Notes under the pieces: model-generated | What the model saw: the letters and a program-made list of their open reading frames with translations, nothing else | Told to the model about the DNA's origin: nothing | Database searches by the model: none | Translations under genes and position numbers: made by a program | DNA from: JAICIG01 sp035532215 | GTDB lineage: Bacteria; Planctomycetota; Planctomycetia; Pirellulales; JAICIG01 | Assembly: GCA_035532215.1 (NCBI GenBank) | Contig: DATKRK010000377.1 | Coordinates: 1 to 5,307 of the forward strand | DNA length: 5,307 nucleotides | Direction of reading: 5' to 3' | Shown here: one piece after another, positions 1 through 5,172 of the stretch | Layout of the letters: each line of letters starts with the position of its first letter | How positions within the stretch are numbered: position 1 is the first letter of the stretch

Positions 1-132
1 TTCATCGAGCGGATGCTGACCGTCAGCGAGACGTGCCGCCTGCAAGGCCGCTCGATCTTCAGCTACCTGACAGCCGCTGTCGAAGCCCACTTCCGCGGTC
101 AACCCGTCGCCTCGCTCCTCCCCGGCGCGTGA
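1..132 (+). CDS. tnpC: IS66-family transposase, C-terminal fragment (cut by window edge)
   Basis: The first 132 bases read in frame 1 as 43 residues ending in TGA, beginning FIERMLTVSETCRLQGRS and closing with SLLPGA. This matches my recollection of the C-terminal tail of IS66-family DDE transposases (TnpC), where a F(I/V)ERMLTV..TCR.QGR...YL stretch is followed by a short tail ending in SLLP. The protein would catalyse cut-and-paste-type transposition of its own element; the catalytic DDE residues lie upstream and are not in the window. The stop codon sits only 8 bp before the proposed element end, a usual compact arrangement for IS66 elements. Whether the element is intact cannot be judged from here. 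The family call is fairly secure; the exact element is unknown. Confidence 0.85.
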   Translation, partial: FIERMLTVSETCRLQGRSIFSYLTAAVEAHFRGQPVASLLPGA

Positions 133-140
133 ACGGTTAC
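1..140 (+). mobile_element. Right end of an IS66-family insertion sequence
   Basis: The transposase tail is followed by GAACGGTTAC, ending at 140. IS66-family elements characteristically start with GTAA and end with TTAC, so TTAC at 137-140 is the expected right terminus, and the inward-reading inverted repeat would be GTAACCGTTCACGCG. From 141 onward the sequence reads as rpiB with no gap, which places the boundary independently of the terminal motif. The left end, the accessory genes tnpA/tnpB and the matching left inverted repeat are outside the window. Confidence 0.7.
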
Positions 141-148
141 ATCCGGAT
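141..148. repeat. Putative 8-bp target-site duplication of the IS66 element (one copy visible)
   Basis: ATCCGGAT follows the TTAC terminus directly. IS66 elements generate 8-bp target duplications, so this is the expected position and length. With a T in front, it would restore TAT CCG GAT (Tyr-Pro-Asp), the residues expected at this point of RpiB. The octamer is also a perfect palindrome. The partner copy should lie to the left of the element, outside the window, so the duplication is inferred. Confidence 0.5.
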
Positions 149-472
149 ATTGCCAGCGTGGTCGCCGGCCAGGTCAGCCGGCACGAGGTCGATCGCGGCA
201 TTTTGATCTGCGGCACGGGCATCGGCATGTCGATCGCCGCCAACAAATTTCCCGGCGTGCGCGCGGCGCCCTGTCACGACGATCTCTCGGCCGAGATGAG
301 CCGCCGCCACAACGATCTGAACGTGCTCTGCCTATCGGCCGACATGCTGGGCGAAAAGCTGATCGACCGCATGGTCGAGATCTGGCTCAACACCGAGTTC
401 GAAGGCGGCCGCCACGCGCGTCGCGTCGAAAAGATTCAGCAGTTGGAAAGCCAGCATCTTTCGCACGGCTGA
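141..472 (+). pseudogene. rpiB: rpiB, ribose-5-phosphate isomerase B, 3' fragment truncated by IS66
   Basis: RpiB interconverts ribose 5-phosphate and ribulose 5-phosphate in the cytosolic pentose phosphate pathway. About 109 residues remain, in frame from 143 (PDIASVVAG). They include the active-site loop DRGILICGTGIGMSIAANK with its catalytic Cys, the SRRHNDLNVL segment, and the C-terminal EFEGGRHARRVEKI block that binds phosphate. A full protein is about 140-150 residues. The missing ~43 N-terminal residues hold the GSDHxG substrate-binding loop, so the remnant should be inactive. The left border is the TTAC end of the IS66 element, and the reading frame differs from that of the transposase. 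A GTG at 158 could start a 104-residue product, but no Shine-Dalgarno precedes it. The visible remnant has no frameshift or stop, which suggests a recent disruption. The 5' half is presumably beyond the element's left end. Confidence 0.8.
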
Positions 473-483
473 AGGCCGGCGCT

Positions 484-540
484 CATGGAGTTCCGGGCGT
501 CCCTCGCCCGTTTCATGGAGGGCCGGGCGCCCTCGCCCGC
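484..540. repeat. Two short GC-rich copies in inverted orientation, left border of the repeat array
   Basis: Two related 27-bp stretches, 484-510 and 514-540, both begin CATGGAG and end CCTCGCCCG or similar (30-bp offset). The second copy at 517-539 is the exact 23-bp reverse complement of the motif that occurs in direct orientation at 716-738 inside the tandem array. The array is therefore bordered on its left by oppositely oriented copies of its own GC-rich palindromic core. No coding potential is seen here. Confidence 0.75.
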
Positions 541-693
541 AGTCTTCCTTCGCCGGATGGGTACGCGTGGAACTACGGCCTCTTCATGGCCATTTTGACA
601 GTTGGGCGGCTGGCGGCTGAGCCTCGGCGAAGCCCCAGTTCGCTCTCGCATCGCTTCGCTCTGCCGCCCGCCACCGCGCCTTCAACTCTGACT

Positions 694-780
694 TGAAGAG
701 GCGCTACGCTCGCGCCGGGCGAGGGCGCCCGGCCCTCCCTTGCTTCGCCGGATCAGCACGCATGGACTACGGCCTCTTCA
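694..780. repeat. Palindrome A of the repeat unit, with an inner GC-rich hairpin
   Basis: TGAAGAGGC at 694-702 is the perfect complement of GCCTCTTCA at 772-780. Inside it, 714-733 forms an 8-bp perfect stem, GCCGGGCG / CGCCCGGC, around the loop AGGG. The outer 9-bp arms recur 194 bp later at 888-896 and 966-974. In that second unit the inner loop changes to AGAG (714-733 corresponds to 908-927), leaving the stem intact. Confidence 0.7.
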
Positions 781-797
781 TGGCCATTTTGACAGTT

Positions 798-870
798 GGG
801 TGGCTGGTGGCTGAGCCTCGGCGAAGCCCCAGTTCGCTGGGGCATCGCTTCGCTCTGCCGCCAGCCACCC
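798..870. repeat. Palindrome B of the repeat unit, with a TTCG-loop hairpin
   Basis: GGGTGGCTGG at 798-807 is perfectly complementary to CCAGCCACCC at 861-870. At its centre GCCCCAG (826-832) and CTGGGGC (837-843) form a 7-bp perfect stem closed by TTCG. In the neighbouring units the outer arms still pair over 7 bp (GGGCGGC 604-610 with GCCGCCC 663-669, and GGGTGGC 992-998 with GCCACCC 1058-1064). The inner hairpin is lost there because CTGGGG is replaced by CTCTCG. Confidence 0.7.
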
Positions 871-1327
871 CGCCTTCAACTCTGACTTGAAGAGGCGCTA
901 CGCTCGCGCCGGGCGAGAGCGCCCGGCCCTCCCTTCCTTCGCCCGATCAGCACGCGTGGACTACGGCCTCTTCATGGCCATTTTGACAGTTGGGTGGCTG
1001 GCCGCTGAGCCTCGGCGAAGCCCCAGATCGCTCTCGTATCGCTTCGCTCTGCCGCCCGCCACCCCGCCTTCAACTCTGACTTGAAGAGGCGCTACGCTTG
1101 CGCCGGGCGAGGGCGCCCGGCCCTCCCTATGCGGCCCGGCCCTCCCTTGCTCCGCGGGCGAGGGCGCCCGCCGCTCGACGTCGAAATGCCCGCAGCCGCC
1201 TGCAACTCTCCGGCAACTTTGCCGGCTATTCCGGCTGTAACGGCGGCCGCCGCGCTACGTTTCCGATTGCGCGATCCGCGCGAGCGGAAGTCGGCAAGAT
1301 TCCTTGTGTGGCGCGGGGCGTTTTGTC

Positions 1328-1355
1328 TTGAACCGCGGGCAATTCCTGATAGAGT
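1328..1355 (+). promoter_or_regulatory. Candidate sigma-70-type promoter for the gene at 1416
   Basis: TTGAAC at 1328-1333 (four of six consensus bases) is followed after 16 bp by TAGAGT at 1350-1355 (four of six). A TG dinucleotide at 1347-1348 gives an extended -10, TGATAGAGT. Transcription would begin near 1362, leaving a leader of roughly 54 nt. The prediction rests on motif matching only. Confidence 0.4.
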
Positions 1356-1401
1356 CGAAGCTTGAAGAGCCATTGAGTGGCCCGCTGTGAGACGAGTTGG
1401 G

Positions 1402-1407
1402 AAAAGG
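1402..1407 (+). promoter_or_regulatory. Ribosome binding site deciding the start at 1416
   Basis: AAAAGG ends 8 bp before the ATG at 1416. The alternative GTG at 1377 has no purine-rich stretch at a suitable distance. Confidence 0.5.
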
Positions 1408-1415
1408 TTGGCGTC

Positions 1416-1970
1416 ATGCCTGAATTCAATCTCGGCCGCCCTGACGAGGTCGACCACTTGCTGCGCAACGCTCAGTTGCGCGACGAGTTGGAGCCGTTTT
1501 TCGACGAGTCGATCATGCGGCTCAACATTCAGGAATTGCCGACGCCGCTGGAGAACGAGTATCTGGCCAGCATGCTGGCCTGGGAACGCGCCCCGGTCGT
1601 GCCGATCTCGCAATGGTTCGAGCCTGAACTGCGATTGCCGCATCCCGACTCGTTTGATGATGCCGCGCTGCACGACACGCTCTGGGACGTAATCCAGAAG
1701 CTGTTCGACAAGCGGATCGTGCTCGACTTCACCGACCACCTTTCCGACCGGCAATTGTATTGCCTGATCTATCGCGACATTCTGCCGTCGCCCGAAAAGA
1801 AGATTCAGGCCGCGGAACACTTCTTGCACTGGGACTGCGCCGACCCCGAGGTTTGGCTGCGCTATTACGCCTCGCCCGAAGACCGCGAGCACTGGGCCGA
1901 ATCGGGCGAGCCGCTGCCGCCTGCCGAACCGTTGCCGTATCCGCGCCGGCTGCCGCGCCGCCCGCTTTAA
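1416..1970 (+). CDS. Conserved-looking hypothetical protein, 184 aa
   Basis: I do not recognise a named family. The ATG at 1416 is preferred over the upstream in-frame GTG at 1377 because AAAAGG at 1402-1407 lies 8 bp before it and the protein then begins cleanly, MPEFNLGRPDEVDHLL. The 184-residue product has no signal peptide or membrane segment and should be cytosolic. It is acidic over most of its length and rich in Trp, Tyr and Phe, for example DFTDHLSDRQLYCLIYRDIL near residues 115-134 and HFLHWDCADPEVWLRYY near 145-161. It ends in a basic, proline-rich tail, PLPPAEPLPYPRRLPRRPL. Composition and codon pattern look like a real gene. It converges on the C45-family gene with only 21 bp between stops. 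The general look is that of lineage-restricted planctomycete proteins. No function is inferred. Confidence 0.8.
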   Translation: MPEFNLGRPDEVDHLLRNAQLRDELEPFFDESIMRLNIQELPTPLENEYLASMLAWERAPVVPISQWFEPELRLPHPDSFDDAALHDTLWDVIQKLFDKRIVLDFTDHLSDRQLYCLIYRDILPSPEKKIQAAEHFLHWDCADPEVWLRYYASPEDREHWAESGEPLPPAEPLPYPRRLPRRPL

Positions 1971-1991
1971 GGATGGCGACGCGCGACGCAT

Positions 1992-3149
1992 TTACTTTGA
2001 CTCGCGCCCGAGCAGCTCGCTGAGCTGAAACTCGAAATACTTCTGCGTCGCGGCGGGCAGGCCGTCGGAAGAGGCGTTGGCGATCCAGAGCTTGGTCGAA
2101 CGCGGCTCGAACAGCACGCTGTGCAGGTTCGACTTCATGGCCACCGGGCAGTCCATCAAACGCCGCGCGCTGTCGGCATCGAACGTGCCGCGCCCTTCGC
2201 GCACGCGGCGAGCTAACTCTTTGTAACGATCGCCGGCCGAAAGCAGCACCGTGTCGTCGGTCGGCTCGGGCAGCCGCGGGTGAGCCTCGCCCGGCTTGAC
2301 GATCTCGAAGGAGTTCCAATGCGCGGCCAGGCCGACCGCCTGGTTGTCGTCGCCGTCGGCCACCACGTAGTAATACTCGCAGGTTCGCTTGCTGTCGCGA
2401 AACACGGCGACCGCTTCTTCGAGCGAGCGGGCTTCTTCCAGTACGCGCCGCACCAGGAAGGCCATCGGCGTGCCGTCCCAATGGCCCAAGCCGCGCCCGC
2501 CCATCTCGCCGACCGAAACGTGTTCGGCGTTCATCCCCGTCACCGAACCGATAAAGCCCGCATAGGTCACGTTGGCAAACGGGATGCGCCCTTCGGGTTC
2601 GGCCACGATCAGCACCGCATGCTCTTGCAGCTTCCAATCGGTCGAATAATCGAGAATCCGGCCGTGGTACAGCGTGCCGTCTTTCGTGGCGCTATTCATC
2701 AGCGCAAAGCCGCTGCAATGAAACAACTCCGGGATGAAGTTGGCCACGATCACGTCTTCGGCCTCGCACTCGGCGCCGGCGGCCAGGCCCTGCATTTCTT
2801 CCAGAAACCGCTGGGGAATGTGCGGCCGCTGGATACCGACGATCATCGAGATCAACTGCTTCGGTTCGAGCTTCAGCCCGAAGAACTCCAACTTGGCGTC
2901 CTTGGCTTTGACGTCGAACAGATAACGCATGTTCTCGCGAATGTGCTCCTTGAGCAACTCTCCGTGCTGAAAGCCCATCTCATAGGGCGTGCCCTTGACG
3001 TGCAGCACGCGATAGCCGTCGATCTCTTCCAAAAAGCCCTGGCCGCTGCGGGCGATCGTTTCCGCCCGGGCCGAGAGGGCCGCCAGCGAGAGAACCGCGG
3101 CGACGCACAGCGTCCATGAAATCCGGCAAACATCTCGAACGGCGGGCAT
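1992..3149 (-). CDS. Secreted C45-family autoproteolytic acyltransferase/hydrolase
   Basis: The 385-residue protein looks like a member of peptidase family C45, the Ntn-hydrolase group that includes fungal acyl-CoA:6-aminopenicillanate acyltransferase. These enzymes cut themselves to expose an N-terminal Cys that hydrolyses or transfers amide-linked acyl groups. Residues 1-29 form an Ala/Leu-rich signal peptide with a probable cut after SARA, so it should work outside the inner membrane. The GTPYEMGFQHGELL segment (53-66) is the typical N-terminal family motif. Cys145 in ELFHCSGFAL is the likely nucleophile, with cleavage expected before it. GRILDY (163-168) supplies the Arg and Asp seen beside the nucleophile in this fold. 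The start is supported by GAGGAG seven bases upstream. The substrate cannot be read from the sequence; peptides, N-acyl amino acids or lactam-like compounds are all possible. The neighbouring DacB-type gene acts on cell-wall amides, but a common pathway is not shown. Confidence 0.85.
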   Translation of the reverse strand: MPAVRDVCRISWTLCVAAVLSLAALSARAETIARSGQGFLEEIDGYRVLHVKGTPYEMGFQHGELLKEHIRENMRYLFDVKAKDAKLEFFGLKLEPKQLISMIVGIQRPHIPQRFLEEMQGLAAGAECEAEDVIVANFIPELFHCSGFALMNSATKDGTLYHGRILDYSTDWKLQEHAVLIVAEPEGRIPFANVTYAGFIGSVTGMNAEHVSVGEMGGRGLGHWDGTPMAFLVRRVLEEARSLEEAVAVFRDSKRTCEYYYVVADGDDNQAVGLAAHWNSFEIVKPGEAHPRLPEPTDDTVLLSAGDRYKELARRVREGRGTFDADSARRLMDCPVAMKSNLHSVLFEPRSTKLWIANASSDGLPAATQKYFEFQLSELLGRESK

Positions 3150-3155
3150 GACGCG

Positions 3156-3161
3156 CTCCTC
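3156..3161 (-). promoter_or_regulatory. Shine-Dalgarno of the C45-family gene
   Basis: On the minus strand GAGGAG precedes the ATG at 3149 with a six-base spacer (CGCGTC). This is one of the two good Shine-Dalgarno sites in the window and fixes the start that yields a clean signal peptide. Confidence 0.65.
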
Positions 3162-3311
3162 GTCGGGCTAAAGGATTCCAAGCGACCCCCAACCTTTGTA
3201 CCCAGAATATAGCCGAAAGGTTTCAAATCGCCCCAGCCCGGTTTGATCGCCTTCAGAAACGGAAAAGGACTTTGCTACCGAGAGAGCGAGAGAGGCGGTG
3301 AAGCGTTTTTT

Positions 3312-3461
3312 AAAGGAGATAGGGAGATGCCGAGGAGATAGGGGGATGGAAAGTATTGGTTCTTTCCAAGTTTCTCGCGATGTGTTTCCGCGAATTTAGG
3401 GGTGATTCATCAAACTTTTTCTTCATCTCCTTCATCTCCTCGGCATCCCCCTATCCCCTTT
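3312..3461. repeat. Imperfect inverted repeat, 28-bp arms, 94-bp spacer
   Basis: Arms 3312-3339 and 3434-3461 are reverse complements at 26 of 28 positions. The shared core is GATGCCGAGGAGAT. T5 and A5 runs with GCG/CGC nearby (3303-3311 and 3462-3471) extend the symmetry loosely. The left arm begins a 19-bp tandem duplication: GGAGATAGGGAGATG at 3315-3329 and GGAGATAGGGGGATG at 3334-3348. The right side has a tandem 9-mer, TTCATCTCC, at 3422-3430 and 3431-3439. The spacer is AT-richer than its surroundings. It could be a small non-autonomous element, a cruciform-forming site or a leftover of duplicated simple sequence. On the minus strand it ends in A-rich sequence, which argues against a terminator for dacB. 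Confidence 0.75.
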
Positions 3462-3511
3462 CCAAAAAGCGTTCCATTGCCATCAATCTCTCCAAGCGGC
3501 TCAAGCCCGGG

Positions 3512-5089
3512 CTACTCCGCCTGATACAGCATCTCGCAGAGCTTGCCCAAGGACTTGCCGACTTGTTCGCGTTCGGCGGCGCTTTTGGCGTGGACGTGAT
3601 TGACGAACAGCGCAAAGGCCACCTCGCGGCCCTTGGCGGTGGTCAGGTAGCCGGCCAGGGCTTTGCTCGTCAAAAGATGGCCGCCGTTCATGCGGTTCGA
3701 CCAGAGCAAGGTGCCGGTCTTGGCTTGCACTTTGCCGCGGGCCGGGCAGTCGGGGCCGGCGGCGCGGGCCAGCGTGCCGTCTTGGCCGAGTATCGGCAGC
3801 CCCTGGCGATAGACGGCGAAGTCGGGCCGCGTCGACATGTAGCGCAACAGTTGCACGGTGGCTCGCGGCGTGACGTAATCGGCCGGGTCGCCGCCGGCCG
3901 CGCCGCCGAAGGAGATCGTATCGACGTCGAGCCCGGCCTTGGCCAGGAATTCGCGCTCGAGCTGCAGTCCTTCGGTCAGCGTGCGCTGGCCGTGCTTGGC
4001 CGCCAACAGCAAGGGCAACGTGCTGGCGTGCAGGTTGTGGCTGACCTTCAGCACCAACTTCGCCGATTCGGAAAACGGCGGCGAAGTCAACAACGCCACG
4101 CGCTTCATGCCGGCGTAGGCCTCTTTCGCCGGCAGCAGCGCCGGCCGATTCGCCGTCAGCGGCGAGGCGTCGACCGCCACGTCGGCCCGGCGCAAGGCTT
4201 CGATCAACAGCGCACGGGCGAACGAAGCCGGATCGTCGACTTCATACGTGCCGACCAGCGGCGCATGGCCGGCGGCAATCTGGCCGCGGACGACCACGCG
4301 GCCTGCGCCGGCCGGCGAAACGCGAATCCGGGTCTTGCCGTCGGCGGCGATCGTTTCCGCCCGAGCATCGACGCGGTAACTGTGCGTTTTCGGACGCCAT
4401 TCCACCTGCGCCGGCTCTCCGACGGCCGACGGCGTGACGAGAAAATCGAGCAAGTTGTCGTTGACCATGATCGGCGTCAGCCGCGAAGGCCCGCTGCCGG
4501 TGCCAGAGGCCTGGTCGAACAACCGGTCGTCGATAAGCACCTCGCCCGTAACTTGCCGCACGCCGGCCTCGGCGACCTGGCGTGCCAGCTCTTTGAGCCC
4601 GGCGAGCGGATCGGGCTTCGTCAGCTCGCAATGGCCGTCGAAGTCGGCATAGATATGGTCGGAATTCGAGAAGGCGATCCGGCCGTCGTCGCCGGTGCGG
4701 CCGCCCAGGCTCAGATCGCCGGAGGCGACGAGAATCAAATCGCCCGCCAGCCGACCGTGGGCGTCGATCTCGCCGCGGGCGTAGACGGGCGTCTCGAAGC
4801 GATAGTCGGCGCCCAGGGCATCCAGCGCGGCGCCGACCGAAAACAGCTTCGTCACCGAGGCGGGCGCGAACAGCTTATCGGGGCTGCGGGCATAGAGCAC
4901 GTCGCCCGTTTTCAAATCGGACGCCAAAATCCCCCAATGGGCTTGTTTAAACGGCGGGCCGTCGATCAACTCTTCGATTCGCTTGGCCAGAGGCTCCGTA
5001 CCGCGGGCCGATCCGATCTCAAACGCCAGGGGCGAGCAGACAAAACACGACAACAAGACGAACTTTGCGGATCGTGCGAACATTTTCAT
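3512..5089 (-). CDS. dacB: D-alanyl-D-alanine carboxypeptidase/endopeptidase, PBP4/DacB type (peptidase S13)
   Basis: The 525-residue protein is a class C low-molecular-mass penicillin-binding protein that trims or cuts peptidoglycan cross-links in the periplasm. All three active-site motifs are visible: SVTK at 78-81 (nucleophile Ser78), SHN at 350-352 and KTG at 457-459. A large insert between the first two motifs, as in E. coli PBP4 (477 aa), includes GEVLIDDRLFD (182-192). Residues 1 to about 30 are a signal peptide; LLSC at 12-15 is too close to the N-terminus for a convincing lipobox. The start at 5089 is preferred over an in-frame TTG at 5176 because the longer form adds an Arg-rich 29-residue stretch before the signal. 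A second Met at 5083 is also possible. No clear Shine-Dalgarno is present. The DGSGLS motif usual between SxN and KTG is replaced by FGGAAGG near 394-400. Confidence 0.92.
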   Translation of the reverse strand: MKMFARSAKFVLLSCFVCSPLAFEIGSARGTEPLAKRIEELIDGPPFKQAHWGILASDLKTGDVLYARSPDKLFAPASVTKLFSVGAALDALGADYRFETPVYARGEIDAHGRLAGDLILVASGDLSLGGRTGDDGRIAFSNSDHIYADFDGHCELTKPDPLAGLKELARQVAEAGVRQVTGEVLIDDRLFDQASGTGSGPSRLTPIMVNDNLLDFLVTPSAVGEPAQVEWRPKTHSYRVDARAETIAADGKTRIRVSPAGAGRVVVRGQIAAGHAPLVGTYEVDDPASFARALLIEALRRADVAVDASPLTANRPALLPAKEAYAGMKRVALLTSPPFSESAKLVLKVSHNLHASTLPLLLAAKHGQRTLTEGLQLEREFLAKAGLDVDTISFGGAAGGDPADYVTPRATVQLLRYMSTRPDFAVYRQGLPILGQDGTLARAAGPDCPARGKVQAKTGTLLWSNRMNGGHLLTSKALAGYLTTAKGREVAFALFVNHVHAKSAAEREQVGKSLGKLCEMLYQAE

Positions 5090-5111
5090 ACTCACTAGAC
5101 GGCGCCGGATG

Positions 5112-5172
5112 CGTTGCGGAAAGCAACGGACGTGGACGGCGTCTCTTATTGTCGTAGCCCGACGCGCGGGCT
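5112..5172. repeat. Two short palindromes in the dacB upstream region
   Basis: CGTTGC-GGAAA-GCAACG at 5112-5128 and AGCCCG-ACGCG-CGGGCT at 5156-5172 are both perfect 6-bp stems with 5-base loops. The first would lie in the dacB leader and the second overlaps the candidate promoter spacer. The second resembles GC-rich GTAGCCCGACGCG-type repeats that I associate with planctomycete intergenic DNA. They could be operators, leader hairpins or repeat debris. Confidence 0.5.

Larger units (their letters stand above)
499..1130. repeat. Tandem array of a 194-bp unit (2 full and 2 partial copies)
   Basis: Landmarks recur at exactly 194 bp: the TTGAAGAGGCGCTACGC start at 693, 887 and 1081, and the ACTACGGCCTCTTCATGGCC core at 572, 766 and 960. 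Units are 499-692 (the first ~45 bp are diverged or replaced), 693-886, 887-1080 and a truncated copy from 1081. Units 693-886 and 887-1080 differ at about a dozen positions by hand comparison. Each unit has an open frame of 65 codons whose TGA overlaps the next TTG start. Since 194 is not a multiple of three, and nearly all differences between units would change amino acids, these frames look accidental. Each unit carries several nested palindromes. The array lies between the rpiB remnant and the next gene. It resembles the palindromic dispersed repeats of GC-rich genomes; function unknown. Confidence 0.9.
1131..1415. other. Intergenic tail of the repeat array and leader of the next gene
   Basis: This stretch has no convincing gene. 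At 1135-1147 CCCGGCCCTCCCT repeats the array motif seen at 729, 923 and 1117, and at 1155-1170 CGGGCGAGGGCGCCCG is a further copy of the array's hairpin core, so the array decays by local rearrangement. At 1210-1225 CCGGCA-ACTT-TGCCGG is a 6-bp perfect hairpin; it has no T-run behind it, so I do not call it a terminator. The right part contains the probable promoter and 5' leader of the gene at 1416. Confidence 0.6.
3150..3511. other. Intergenic region between the DacB-type and C45-family genes
   Basis: These 362 bp hold no believable gene. The part next to the C45 start should contain its promoter. On the minus strand a TATATT lies at 3206-3211, but no good -35 element stands 16-18 bp upstream, so I do not call a promoter. 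Purine-rich simple sequence occurs at about 3280-3350. An inverted repeat occupies 3312-3461. A 10-bp palindrome, AGCCCGGGCT, at 3504-3513 overlaps the dacB stop codon. None of these has the stem plus T-run of an intrinsic terminator in the minus direction. Confidence 0.6.

Noticed and set aside
684..801. Integron attC-like sites (CTTCAAC ... GTTGGGT, with inner TGAAGAGGC/GCCTCTTCA arms)
   Set aside because: The GTTGGGT end fits GTTRRRY and the arms pair, but the left box misses the consensus first base, the arms are unequally spaced, nothing cassette-like lies between units, and no integrase is seen.
499..1130. CRISPR array
   Set aside because: The units are 194 bp and continuously similar, with no alternation of short repeats and unique spacers, and no cas genes.
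1210..1225. Intrinsic terminator at CCGGCA-ACTT-TGCCGG
   Set aside because: The stem is short and no T-run follows on either strand.
693..1365. Successive 65-residue open frames (MKRRYARAG...) and a 94-residue one in the repeat array as a protein family
   Set aside because: They are products of the 194-bp repeat. Nearly all differences between units would change amino acids, the frame does not carry across units, and no ribosome-binding site is present.
1092..1991. 299-residue open frame on the minus strand
   Set aside because: It is antisense to the 1416-1970 gene and runs into the repeat array; its composition is that of a GC-rich shadow frame.
1729..2637. 302-residue open frame on the minus strand
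   Set aside because: It overlaps the C45-family gene in another frame and is Arg/Ala/Gly-rich without motifs.
2280..3119. 279-residue open frame on the plus strand
   Set aside because: It is antisense to the C45-family gene, which has a signal peptide, Shine-Dalgarno and family motifs.
5045..5056. Lipoprotein signal (LLSC) in the DacB-type protein
   Set aside because: The Cys is at residue 15 with only about four hydrophobic residues before it, and the hydrophobic stretch continues past it; an ordinary signal peptide fits better.
3356..5098. Long 580-residue open frame on the plus strand
   Set aside because: It is the antisense shadow of the DacB-type gene, caused by high GC. Its translation is low-complexity (Arg/Gly/Gln/Ala-rich) with no recognisable motif.
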